Source: Chromatiales bacterium
GTDB lineage: Bacteria > Pseudomonadota > Gammaproteobacteria > SZUA-140
Assembly (NCBI GenBank): GCA_031285245.1
Contig: JAITWN010000058.1
Location: 1 to 11,403, forward strand
Length of the DNA: 11,403 nucleotides
Direction of reading: 5' to 3'
Shown: in pieces, positions 1-5,600 of the stretch
How positions within the stretch are numbered: position 1 is the first letter of the stretch
How the letters are laid out: each line of letters begins with the position of its first letter
Notes under the pieces: generated by a model
The model's database searches: none
What the model was told of the DNA's origin: nothing
The model's input: only the letters and a program-made list of their open reading frames with translations
Translations under genes and position numbers: made by a program

Positions 1-22
1 GGGCTGGGCGCTTCTCATAAGC
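1..22. other. Probable 3' tail of an upstream gene cassette
   Basis: These bases lie just before the R'' box of the first attC site. By the layout of integron cassettes they should be the end of the preceding cassette. The stretch is too short to show a reading frame of its own. The assignment rests only on its position next to the attC. Confidence 0.3.
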
Positions 23-82
23 ACCTAACATTTCATTCAACCCGGACGCGCTAACGCGCGCCGGTTAATTCAGGCGTTAGGC
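23..82 (+). other. attC: Integron attC recombination site (complete)
   Basis: The site begins with an R'' box, ACCTAAC (23-29), fitting RYYYAAC, and ends with an R' box, GTTAGGC (76-82), fitting GTTRRRY. The crossover would fall after G76. The two boxes are inverted repeats with one mismatch. Between them lies an imperfect palindrome: 42-45 pairs with 61-64 and 47-51 pairs with 56-60 around the loop 52-55. C41 and A46 have no partner. In the bottom strand these are an unpaired G and T, the kind of extrahelical bases by which integron integrase recognises the folded bottom strand of attC. At 60 bases the site is within the normal attC size range. It belongs to the cassette that ends here; the next cassette starts at T77. 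All of this is read from the sequence; activity is not shown. Confidence 0.9.
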
Positions 83-92
83 TTCAAAAACC

Positions 93-581
93 ATGACACT
101 GACCATTGAGCAAATCGTCGGGTATGTAAAAGAAACCTTTCCGGGCGTTGCTGATGATCGCAACTGGGGTGAGCGCGCGCTCTTTTACAACCCAAATCGA
201 AAATTGCCAAAGGGTATCTATTTTCTAACCTTCAAAGAAAAGAACGGCGCAAACGACAGAGCATCACAAATCATGGCCGGGCAATACAGGCTGAACATCG
301 GTATTTCAAAGGCAGCCTTTACAGATCGCTTTGGCGGTATTCCTGTTCGCCCGCCCGCTGGTGGCATCGTGAATACGGGTCACGACTTTACCGCCTGCGA
401 CATCATCACGCCTCATCCGGTCTATGGCTGGATGTCTTGGGTTGCGGTAAAAAACCCATCATCCGCAACTTTCGATGAATTGAAGCCTTTGCTTGTCGAG
501 GCATACAAACTCGCAGTAGCAAAATTTGGTAAGCGAGTGCCTAACATTGCGCTCAACCCGGACGGCTTCGCCGCCGGTTAG
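93..581 (+). CDS. DUF6194 family protein, encoded in an integron gene cassette
   Basis: This 162-residue protein of unknown function matches the DUF6194 family as I know it. The recognisable parts are an N-terminal helix followed by a D-R-N-W-G-E stretch with FYNP (about 20-35), RLNIGISKAAFTDRFG (about 66-81) and PHPVYGWMSWVAVKNPS (about 107-123). No signal peptide or membrane segment is visible. The ATG lies 10 bases after the R' box of the upstream attC, normal spacing for a cassette gene, and no strong Shine-Dalgarno sequence precedes it. Cassettes usually lack promoters, so expression would depend on an upstream cassette promoter outside the window. From residue 150 on (codons 540-581), including the stop, the gene is written in attC sequence, so the tail after about K148-R149 is probably not part of the conserved fold. 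Its codon use looks less GC-biased than the minus-strand genes. The family call is from memory of conserved motifs and is fairly firm; the biochemical role is unknown. Confidence 0.85.
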   Translation: MTLTIEQIVGYVKETFPGVADDRNWGERALFYNPNRKLPKGIYFLTFKEKNGANDRASQIMAGQYRLNIGISKAAFTDRFGGIPVRPPAGGIVNTGHDFTACDIITPHPVYGWMSWVAVKNPSSATFDELKPLLVEAYKLAVAKFGKRVPNIALNPDGFAAG

Positions 582-582
582 C
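539..582 (+). other. attC: Truncated attC site lacking its R' arm
   Basis: The R'' box GCCTAAC (539-545) and the central hairpin are present: 558-561 pairs with 574-577 and 563-566 with 570-573. C557 and A562 are unpaired, as C41 and A46 are in the first attC. Bases 541-565 align with 25-49 of that site, so the two are relatives. After CCGGTTA (574-580) the first site continues for 15 bases to its R' box, but here the sequence runs straight into a ribosome binding site and ATG. The site therefore appears to have lost about 12 bases between two GTTA copies, or the next cassette was joined at the GTTA of the L' box instead of the R' box. Without R' it should not work normally as a cassette end. 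Confidence 0.75.
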
Positions 583-585
583 TAT

Positions 586-590
586 AGGAG
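586..590 (+). promoter_or_regulatory. Ribosome binding site of the truncated GFA gene
   Basis: AGGAG stands two bases before the ATG at 593 (A591-C592 between). It directly abuts the broken attC and supports 593 as the original start codon of the remnant gene that follows. The spacing is tighter than the usual 5-9 bases, so initiation may be weak. Confidence 0.5.
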
Positions 591-592
591 AC

Positions 593-664
593 ATGCACCG
601 TGGAAGCTGCCTTTGTGGAACGGTCGCTTACGAAATCAGCGGAGAAGTCGGCATCTGCCAATAG
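593..664 (+). pseudogene. 5' remnant of a GFA-family (CENP-V/GFA domain) gene
   Basis: The frame from ATG 593 gives 23 residues, MHRGSCLCGTVAYEISGEVG followed by ICQ and a stop at 662-664. G-S-C-x-C-G-x-V-x-Y-E is the characteristic start of the GFA domain (glutathione-dependent formaldehyde-activating enzyme-like proteins), whose two cysteines belong to the structural zinc site. Intact members are usually well over 100 residues, with a second cluster (C-H-C-x-x-C-R) soon after this point. That cluster and everything after it are missing, so the domain cannot fold. The break falls around 650-661, where recognisable GFA sequence ends. GFA genes are common integron cassette cargo, which fits the attC remnant just upstream. 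Identity rests on a short but very typical motif. Confidence 0.75.
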
Positions 665-684
665 AGCCAACATCAGATACTTTC
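665..684. other. Junction between cassette remnant and SDR pseudogene
   Basis: This short stretch lies between the stop of the GFA remnant and the ATG of the dehydrogenase pseudogene. It contains no clear Shine-Dalgarno sequence, attC or attI motif, or inverted repeat. It is where integron-type sequence meets what is probably older chromosomal sequence. The exact breakpoint could lie anywhere from about 650 to 684. Confidence 0.45.
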
Positions 685-1478
685 ATGAATCAAGGCACTC
701 CGAAGGCCGGTGTGGTTGGTACCCAATGCGCATTGGTCACGGGCGCTTCTAGTGGCATCGGCGAGGCTATTGCACGCGAATATGCGCGGCGCGAAGACAA
801 GCTGCAACGACTGGCCGATGAATTGCGCGCGCAAGTTCCGGTGGAAGTGGTCCCCGCTGATTTGTCAGACTCTGCCGCACCTGCGGCTCTGGTAGAGGAA
901 ATCCATCGTCGCGATTTGAAGGTGCGCATTCTGGTCAACAACGCGGGCTATGGCGTGGCAGGGCGTTATCTCGCCAACGACTGGGCCACGCACGCGGCTT
1001 TTCTCCAGGTGATGATTGGCGCGGTCAGTGAATTGACGTGGCGTTTGTTGCCAGATATTCGCAGCAGCGGCAATGGCCGCATCATCAACGTGGCCTCAGT
1101 CGCCGGGTTGGTTCCAGGTGCGGATGGGCAGACGCTGTATGCCGCAGTGAAATCGTATCTGGTGAAATTCAGCGAATCATTGGCGGTGGAAAATAAGTCC
1201 CACGGCGTCCATGGTTGCGCGCTATGCCCTGGCTTCACACAGTCAGAATTTCACGACGTTACCGGCACGCGCAGCATGATGAACAAGCTGCCCAATCGCT
1301 TTGGCTGCAAGCGGGTGTCGCTGCCTGCGCAGGCATAGCTGCAGCCGAACGCGGAAAGATCATCGCGGTGCCGGGTTGGCGTTACAAACTGGTCGTGTTG
1401 GCGGCCAAGTACTTGCCGCAGGCGTGGATGCTGGCGCTGATGAATCTCAAGGTGAAGAAATATCGGAAGGTGGATTGA
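685..1478 (+). pseudogene. Short-chain dehydrogenase/reductase (SDR) gene, degraded
   Basis: Classical SDR landmarks are present: the TGASSGIG nucleotide-binding loop (754-777), NNAG at the end of beta-4, the catalytic Ser in I-I-N-V-A-S, the Y-A-A-V-K catalytic Tyr/Lys pair, and P-G-F-T after beta-6. Two lesions are visible. First, Y-A-R-R-E-D (781-798) joins helix B directly to the helix after beta-2. Relatives have roughly ten more residues here (A-R-R-G-x-x-L-x-L-x-A-R-R-E-D), so the cofactor-selecting beta-2 strand is gone. Second, the frame ends early at 1336-1338, while the typical C-terminus (A-A-E-R-G-K-I-I-A-V-P-G-W, then Y-R-K-V-D) continues in another frame to the TGA at 1476-1478; the shift lies near 1290-1305. 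The substrate is unknown. The ATG at 685 begins just before the conserved start, but no good ribosome binding site precedes it. The gene converges on lipA. A sequencing error could explain the frameshift but not the beta-2 loss. Confidence 0.85.
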
Positions 1479-1492
1479 TATTTGAGGCGAGC

Positions 1493-2431
1493 TTAACTGA
1501 CGGCTTCGCCCGCTGCCTGGCGATCGGCATGATAAGACGAGCGCACCATCGGGCCGCTGGCGACGTTTTTGAATCCGAGTGCTTCAGCGGTGCGGGCGAG
1601 TCCGTCGAATTCTTCGGGTGTGACGTAGCGCGCGACTGGCAAATGATGTTTGCTTGGTTGCAGGTATTGTCCGAGCGTTAGCATGTCGCAGTCATGCGCG
1701 CGCAGATCCGCGAGTACGGTTTCGATTTCTTCGATGGTTTCGCCGAGCCCGAGCATGAGGCCGGATTTGGTCGGCACGTCCGGGCACATGGCTTTGAAGC
1801 GTTGCAGCAGTTGCAGCGACCAGGCGTAATCGGCGCCGGGGCGCGCCTGTCGGTAGAGTCGCGGCACGGTTTCGAGATTGTGATTGAAGACATCGGGCGG
1901 CGCTTGCTCCATGAGCGCGAGCGCAACGTCCATGCGACCGCGAAAATCCGGCACCAGCACTTCGATGCGCGTCTGCGGACTGAGGCGGCGCACAGCGCGG
2001 ATGCACTCGACGAAATGTCCGGCGCCACCATCACGCAGATCGTCGCGATCAACCGAAGTGATGACGACATATTTCAGCTCCATCGCGGCGATGGTGCGGC
2101 CGAGATTTTCCGGCTCTTCACTATCGAGCGCTTCAGGTTTGCCATGCGCGACGTCGCAGAACGGGCAGCGGCGCGTGCAGATATCGCCCATGATCATGAA
2201 CGTTGCGGTGCCATGACTGAAGCATTCCCCGAGATTGGGGCATGAGGCTTCTTCGCACACGGTGTGCAAGCGATGTTCGCGCAAGATGGATTTGAGGCGC
2301 GCAACGTTGGGGCTTGCCGGATTGCGCGCGCGTATCCACGGCGGCTTGCGCGCCGGGTTGACGGTGGGTTCGATCTTGATTGGGATGCGGGCGACTTTGT
2401 CAGCGCCGCGCAGCTTGTCCGCAGAGCTCAT
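1493..2431 (-). CDS. lipA: Lipoyl synthase (radical SAM)
   Basis: LipA inserts two sulfur atoms at C6 and C8 of protein-bound octanoyl groups to form lipoyl cofactor on E2 subunits and the glycine cleavage H protein. The 312-residue protein carries all expected ligands. C59, C64 and C70 (in C-E-E-A-S-C-P-N-L-G-E-C) bind the auxiliary 4Fe-4S cluster that is the sulfur source, together with the serine of the C-terminal RSSY motif (297-300). C85, C89 and C92 (C-T-R-R-C-P-F-C) hold the radical SAM cluster. D-F-R-G and the N-H-N-x-E-T segment are also conserved. Length is normal for the family. The ATG at 2431 lies one base after the lipB stop, so translation is probably coupled. It is the last gene of the cluster, and no obvious hairpin terminator was found before the converging SDR pseudogene 14 bases away. 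Confidence 0.98.
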   Translation of the reverse strand: MSSADKLRGADKVARIPIKIEPTVNPARKPPWIRARNPASPNVARLKSILREHRLHTVCEEASCPNLGECFSHGTATFMIMGDICTRRCPFCDVAHGKPEALDSEEPENLGRTIAAMELKYVVITSVDRDDLRDGGAGHFVECIRAVRRLSPQTRIEVLVPDFRGRMDVALALMEQAPPDVFNHNLETVPRLYRQARPGADYAWSLQLLQRFKAMCPDVPTKSGLMLGLGETIEEIETVLADLRAHDCDMLTLGQYLQPSKHHLPVARYVTPEEFDGLARTAEALGFKNVASGPMVRSSYHADRQAAGEAVS

Positions 2432-2432
2432 C

Positions 2433-3110
2433 TCAAAGATTCAGGCCATCGATGTAGAGGGCGTCATTGTACCCCAGTTGCGCAGTGAGGGCCGCGGCGA
2501 GCTGCGCGCCGATCTCGGCCAATAGCGTGGCAGGCGGCTTGTGGTCCAGCAGATCGACGATCTGTGTCACTTCAAGCCCGGGGTATCCGCACGGATCGAT
2601 GCGCGTGAAGGGGGCAAGATCCATATCAACGTTGAGACTGAGGCCGTGATAGCTGCGCCCATGACGCACACGCAGGCCGAGCGCGCCGATTTTGCGGCCA
2701 TCGACATAGACACCAGGGGCACCCTCGCGGCGCGTGGCGGTGATGCCAAGGCCGCTCAGCACGGTGATCATGGCTGCTTCGATATCGTGCACGAAATTGC
2801 GCACACCGAGGCCGCGACGCCCGAGATCGATTAGCAGGTAGATCACTAGTTGGCCGGGGCCATGGTAGCTGACCTGCCCGCCGCGATCGGTGCGCAGTAG
2901 TGCGATGTCTCCCGGTGTGAGCACATGGCTCTCGCGCGCGGCGCGGCCGAGGGTGTAGATCGCGGGATGTTCGAGCAGCCAAATTTCATCTGCGCTGCTG
3001 GCATTGCGCGCTTCAGTGTAGGCGCGCATCGCGTCTGCAACTGGCGCGTAAGCTTGCATGCCGAGGCGACGCACGGTGAGCGTGCCACCTGTAGTCGCCG
3101 CGGAGCACAC
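2433..3110 (-). CDS. lipB: Octanoyl-[acyl-carrier-protein]:protein N-octanoyltransferase
   Basis: LipB transfers octanoate from octanoyl-ACP to the target lysine of lipoyl domains, giving the substrate of LipA, encoded one base downstream. The 225-residue protein shows D-E-I-W-L-L-E-H-P-A-I-Y-T-L-G (41-55) and the DRGGQVSYHGPGQ core (75-87). The catalytic lysine is K140 in G-R-K-I-G-A-L-G and the catalytic cysteine C174 in D-P-C-G-Y-P-G. The start is probably GTG at 3110, one base after the ybeD stop, since the family usually has a few residues before the V-R-x-L-G motif at 13-17. The ATG at codon 18 would cut into this motif. The ribosome binding site is weak, consistent with coupling to ybeD. 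Lipoate synthesis would be cytoplasmic. Confidence 0.97.
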   Translation of the reverse strand: MCSAATTGGTLTVRRLGMQAYAPVADAMRAYTEARNASSADEIWLLEHPAIYTLGRAARESHVLTPGDIALLRTDRGGQVSYHGPGQLVIYLLIDLGRRGLGVRNFVHDIEAAMITVLSGLGITATRREGAPGVYVDGRKIGALGLRVRHGRSYHGLSLNVDMDLAPFTRIDPCGYPGLEVTQIVDLLDHKPPATLLAEIGAQLAAALTAQLGYNDALYIDGLNL

Positions 3111-3111
3111 C

Positions 3112-3399
3112 TTATAGCGCCATTAGCACATGTTCAGATGCGGTGAGCGCTCTGTAGATGTCATCGAGTTGTTCGCGGCTTTGAGCGATGACGGTAACAG
3201 TGACCGACTGGTAATTGCCCTGCGCGCTCAAGCGGCTGCGGATAGCACCTTCGCCAAGATCGGGCGCGTGCGGACGCACCAGTGCATACACGAGGGCATC
3301 AAGATCGATGCCCGCGCGTCCCATGATCTTGATCGGGAATTCGCAAGGGAACTCCAGCAGCGTGGCTGGAGTTTCAGGAGCAGGAGGATCTTTCTTCAT
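3112..3399 (-). CDS. ybeD: YbeD/DUF493 family protein
   Basis: This small cytoplasmic protein (95 residues) belongs to the DUF493/YbeD family, which has an ACT-like alpha-beta fold and is commonly encoded directly upstream of lipB in gammaproteobacteria. Visible family marks are L-L-E-F-P-C-E-F-P-I-K-I-M-G (14-27) and the S-V-T-V-T-V-I-A-Q-S-R-E-Q-L-D-D-I-Y-R-A-L segment (70-90). Its molecular function is not established; the fold and neighbours suggest a regulatory role linked to lipoylation, which is inference. GGAGGG on the minus strand (3407-3412) precedes the chosen ATG at 3399 by 7 bases. An overlapping ATG out of frame a few bases upstream is not used by this frame. The stop is one base from the lipB GTG. 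Confidence 0.93.
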   Translation of the reverse strand: MKKDPPAPETPATLLEFPCEFPIKIMGRAGIDLDALVYALVRPHAPDLGEGAIRSRLSAQGNYQSVTVTVIAQSREQLDDIYRALTASEHVLMAL

Positions 3400-3406
3400 C
3401 AGTCAT

Positions 3407-3412
3407 CCCTCC
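3407..3412 (-). promoter_or_regulatory. Ribosome binding site of ybeD
   Basis: GGAGGG on the minus strand is one of the strongest Shine-Dalgarno matches in the cluster and decides the ATG at 3399-3397 as the ybeD start. It lies in the 45-base gap after the dat stop. Confidence 0.7.
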
Positions 3413-3444
3413 AAATGCAGTCGGCTTGCCAATCGACTATCCGC

Positions 3445-4317
3445 TTATCCCAATGGTTTTGCTAATGAGATCTTAGAATAGTCGCGCTTGTAATCCTGAT
3501 AGAGCGTGATCAATCGCGTCCACAGTACGCCAGGTTTGCCGTTGCCAACTGGGCGGCCGTCGAGCTCGGTCACCGGCAGAATCTCGCGCGTCGAGCTGGT
3601 GAGCCAGATTTCCTGCGCGCGCTTGAGATCACCAGCGGTCAACGTGGCTTCGCGGCAGATAACACCGCTCCGCTCGGAGAGCTCAAGGATCAGATCACGA
3701 GTGATGCCTGGCAGCAAACGCGGTCCTTTGGGCGGCGTGATCAGCGTACCGTCGAGCACGATGAAAATATTGCTGGCCGCGCCTTCGGTGATTTCGCCAT
3801 CCCGCACAAGAACCGCTTCTGCCGCGCCTTCATCGAGCGCTTGCTGACGCAGCAAGATATTGGGCAGCAGCGCGATGGTTTTGAGATTGCAGTACTCCCA
3901 GCGAATGTCTTCCAGCGTGACTGCTTTGATGCCATCGCGGCGGATGTCTTCTGCAATCGGCAGTAGCTTTGATGTCATCGCGAACACAGTCGGTTGCGTA
4001 TCTTTTGGAAAAGCATGATCGCGTTTGGCAACGCCGCGCGTCACTTGCAAGTACAGCGACTGATCGTCTTCAGGATGACGCTCGATCAGCTCCTGCAGGA
4101 TTTCACTCCAGCGCTCGGTGCTGTAAGGCGAAGCCATGCGCACACCCTCCAAGCTATGACGCAGACGCTCCAGATGCTCGGCGAGACGAAAGAGTCGTCG
4201 ACCATAGGCTGGAATGACTTCGTAGACGCCATCGCCAAAGATGAAGCCGCGATCAAGTGGCGAGATTCTCGCCTCATCGGCCGGCATGAATTCGCCATTG
4301 AGAAAAACCGTGCGCAC
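3445..4317 (-). CDS. dat: D-amino-acid (D-alanine) aminotransferase, PLP class IV
   Basis: This enzyme interconverts D-alanine and other D-amino acids with 2-oxo acids, giving D-glutamate from D-alanine. It has fold-type IV PLP features: G-F-I-F-G-D-G-V-Y-E-V (24-34), the PLP lysine K146 in C-N-L-K-T, and E178 and N183 in G-E-I-T-E-G-A-A-S-N-I-F. R-G-x-x-x-R-x-H-x-F-P (94-104) supplies the arginine and histidine that bind the substrate carboxylate in D-amino-acid transaminases. This favours Dat over branched-chain aminotransferase or aminodeoxychorismate lyase. Length (290) is normal. The start is GTG at 4317, giving M-R-T-V-F-L-N-G-E-F. AGGGGA on the minus strand lies about 7 bases before it. 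The gene sits 28 bases after dacC, whose product releases D-alanine in the periplasm. Use of that D-alanine is a reasonable inference, but uptake would be needed. Confidence 0.92.
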   Translation of the reverse strand: MRTVFLNGEFMPADEARISPLDRGFIFGDGVYEVIPAYGRRLFRLAEHLERLRHSLEGVRMASPYSTERWSEILQELIERHPEDDQSLYLQVTRGVAKRDHAFPKDTQPTVFAMTSKLLPIAEDIRRDGIKAVTLEDIRWEYCNLKTIALLPNILLRQQALDEGAAEAVLVRDGEITEGAASNIFIVLDGTLITPPKGPRLLPGITRDLILELSERSGVICREATLTAGDLKRAQEIWLTSSTREILPVTELDGRPVGNGKPGVLWTRLITLYQDYKRDYSKISLAKPLG

Positions 4318-4345
4318 CGGATATCCCCTGATTACTTGCCAGTGA

Positions 4346-5503
4346 TTACTGGAAGAACAGCAAAACGCGATCGGCGAACCGATGCGCGAAGCTGCCTTCG
4401 CCGATGTCTTTGACCGCGATCAGCGGACGGCTGGCGATGTTTTCGCCGTCGAGGCTGACGTCGAACTGCCCGAACTGCGCGCCCTGTGCAACCGGAGCAA
4501 GGATGAGCTGATTCACTGTGTAGTTGGCGCTGATGCGGTCAGCAGCATTGCGCGGTACGGTGACGTAGAGATCTTGCGCGATGCCAAGGGCGATCTCTTC
4601 GCTTGCGCCTTGCCACACGCGCGTCGTCGTTACCGGCTCGGCGGCTTTATGCACCAGGCGCGTATCGAAGAAGCGGAATCCGTAATTGATCAGCTTCTGC
4701 GTTTCTTGCGCGCGGATGATGTCGCTGCGCGTGCCGAGCACCACTGAGATCAAACGCATGCCATCGCGCATCGCCGAGGCAACCAGGCAATAGCCGGCGG
4801 CGTCGGTGTGTCCAGTCTTGCCGCCATCAACGCTCGGATCGAGCGTCAACAGACGGTTGCGGTTGGGCTGAGTGATGCCGTTGTACGAGTATTCCTTGAT
4901 CGAATAGAACTTATAGTACTCCGGGAACTGATGGATGATCGCTTGCATCAAGAGCGCGAGGTCAGCCGCCGTGGTGTAGTGCTCGGGGCTCGGCAGACCC
5001 GTGCTGTTGACGAAGTGCGTGCCTGTCATATTGAGTGCGCGCGCGTGATTGTTCATGAGGTCGGCGAACGCATCTTCGCTGCCGGCGATGTATTCGGCGA
5101 GCGCGACGGAAGCATCATTACCGGATTGCACGATCACGCCCTTGATCAGGGTTTCGAGCTGTACCCGCGTGTTGACTTCGATGAAGCTGCGCGAGCCCTG
5201 CGTGCGCCAAGCATTTTCGCTCACGGGGACTTGATCGGTGAGCTTGATGTTGCCAAGGCTGAGTTCATTGAAAACGATGTACGCCGTCATCAGCTTGGTG
5301 AGACTTGCGGGCTCGAGCCGATCACGCGCATTGCCTTCTGCAAGGATCTGGCCGCTGTTGAAATCCATGAGCAGATAGCCGCTGGCATTCACAGTGGGTG
5401 CCGTTGGCGTGGGCGCCGCCGCGCGTGCTGGCAGTGTCGCCATCAGCATGAATGCTGTGAGCATGAATACAGCAGAGGAACGAAGGGTTGCAACGAATGT
5501 CAC
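4346..5503 (-). CDS. dacC: Serine-type D-Ala-D-Ala carboxypeptidase (PBP5/6 family)
   Basis: This low-molecular-weight penicillin-binding protein trims the terminal D-alanine from peptidoglycan pentapeptides. The 385-residue protein starts with a Sec signal peptide (hydrophobic core about 11-24, cleavage near A-R-A-A-A at 26-30). The three penicillin-fold motifs follow: S67-L-T-K70, S127-G-N and K229-T-G. A PBP5-type C-terminal beta domain (about 285-370) comes next. The end is an amphipathic stretch with D-R-V-L-L-F-F, which in PBP5/6 anchors the protein to the outer face of the inner membrane. The start is GTG at 5503; AGGAGA on the minus strand (5512-5517) precedes it by 8 bases. The 96-base gap upstream leaves room for a separate promoter. 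The name could equally be dacA: the paralogues cannot be told apart here. Confidence 0.95.
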   Translation of the reverse strand: MTFVATLRSSAVFMLTAFMLMATLPARAAAPTPTAPTVNASGYLLMDFNSGQILAEGNARDRLEPASLTKLMTAYIVFNELSLGNIKLTDQVPVSENAWRTQGSRSFIEVNTRVQLETLIKGVIVQSGNDASVALAEYIAGSEDAFADLMNNHARALNMTGTHFVNSTGLPSPEHYTTAADLALLMQAIIHQFPEYYKFYSIKEYSYNGITQPNRNRLLTLDPSVDGGKTGHTDAAGYCLVASAMRDGMRLISVVLGTRSDIIRAQETQKLINYGFRFFDTRLVHKAAEPVTTTRVWQGASEEIALGIAQDLYVTVPRNAADRISANYTVNQLILAPVAQGAQFGQFDVSLDGENIASRPLIAVKDIGEGSFAHRFADRVLLFFQ

Positions 5504-5511
5504 GCGCAGGG

Positions 5512-5517
5512 TCTCCT
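5512..5517 (-). promoter_or_regulatory. Ribosome binding site of dacC
   Basis: AGGAGA on the minus strand lies 8 bases before the GTG at 5503. It is a near-ideal Shine-Dalgarno sequence and supports this GTG as the start, with the signal peptide beginning directly after it. Confidence 0.7.
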
Positions 5518-5562
5518 GATAGTAGCTTGCAGCGGGCGTCTCGGGCGCCGCGTGGTGAACAG

Positions 5563-5600
5563 TTTATAGCTTATTGTCGGTGTGAAAAACTGGCGGTATT
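5563..5600 (-). promoter_or_regulatory. Possible weak sigma70 promoter ahead of dacC
   Basis: On the minus strand a TATAAA (5563-5568) follows AT-rich sequence containing a run of T's in the rlpA-dacC gap. No convincing TTGACA lies at 16-18 bases, so the -35 is poor. The gap is the longest in the cluster and locally AT-rich compared with its surroundings, which makes an internal promoter plausible but unproven. Confidence 0.25.

Noticed and set aside
23..582. Reading the two related palindromes as CRISPR repeats or transposon ends
   Set aside because: There are only two copies, about 516 bases apart with a gene between, and their box-and-hairpin structure is that of attC; no transposase or target duplication is visible.
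526..684. Upstream extension of the SDR frame to an ATG at 526
   Set aside because: The open frame runs through the DUF6194 end, the attC and the GFA remnant; its residues show no SDR similarity. The SDR begins at 685.
1479..1492. Transcription terminator between the SDR pseudogene and lipA
   Set aside because: The gap is only 14 bases and no GC-rich hairpin with a T run was found on either strand.
1694..2245. 183-codon plus-strand open frame opposite lipA
   Set aside because: Antisense to a fully conserved lipoyl synthase; no family features.
4808..5569. 253-codon plus-strand open frame opposite dacC
   Set aside because: It is antisense to a certain gene with all PBP motifs. Long antisense frames are expected from the codon bias of GC-rich genes, and no domain is recognisable.
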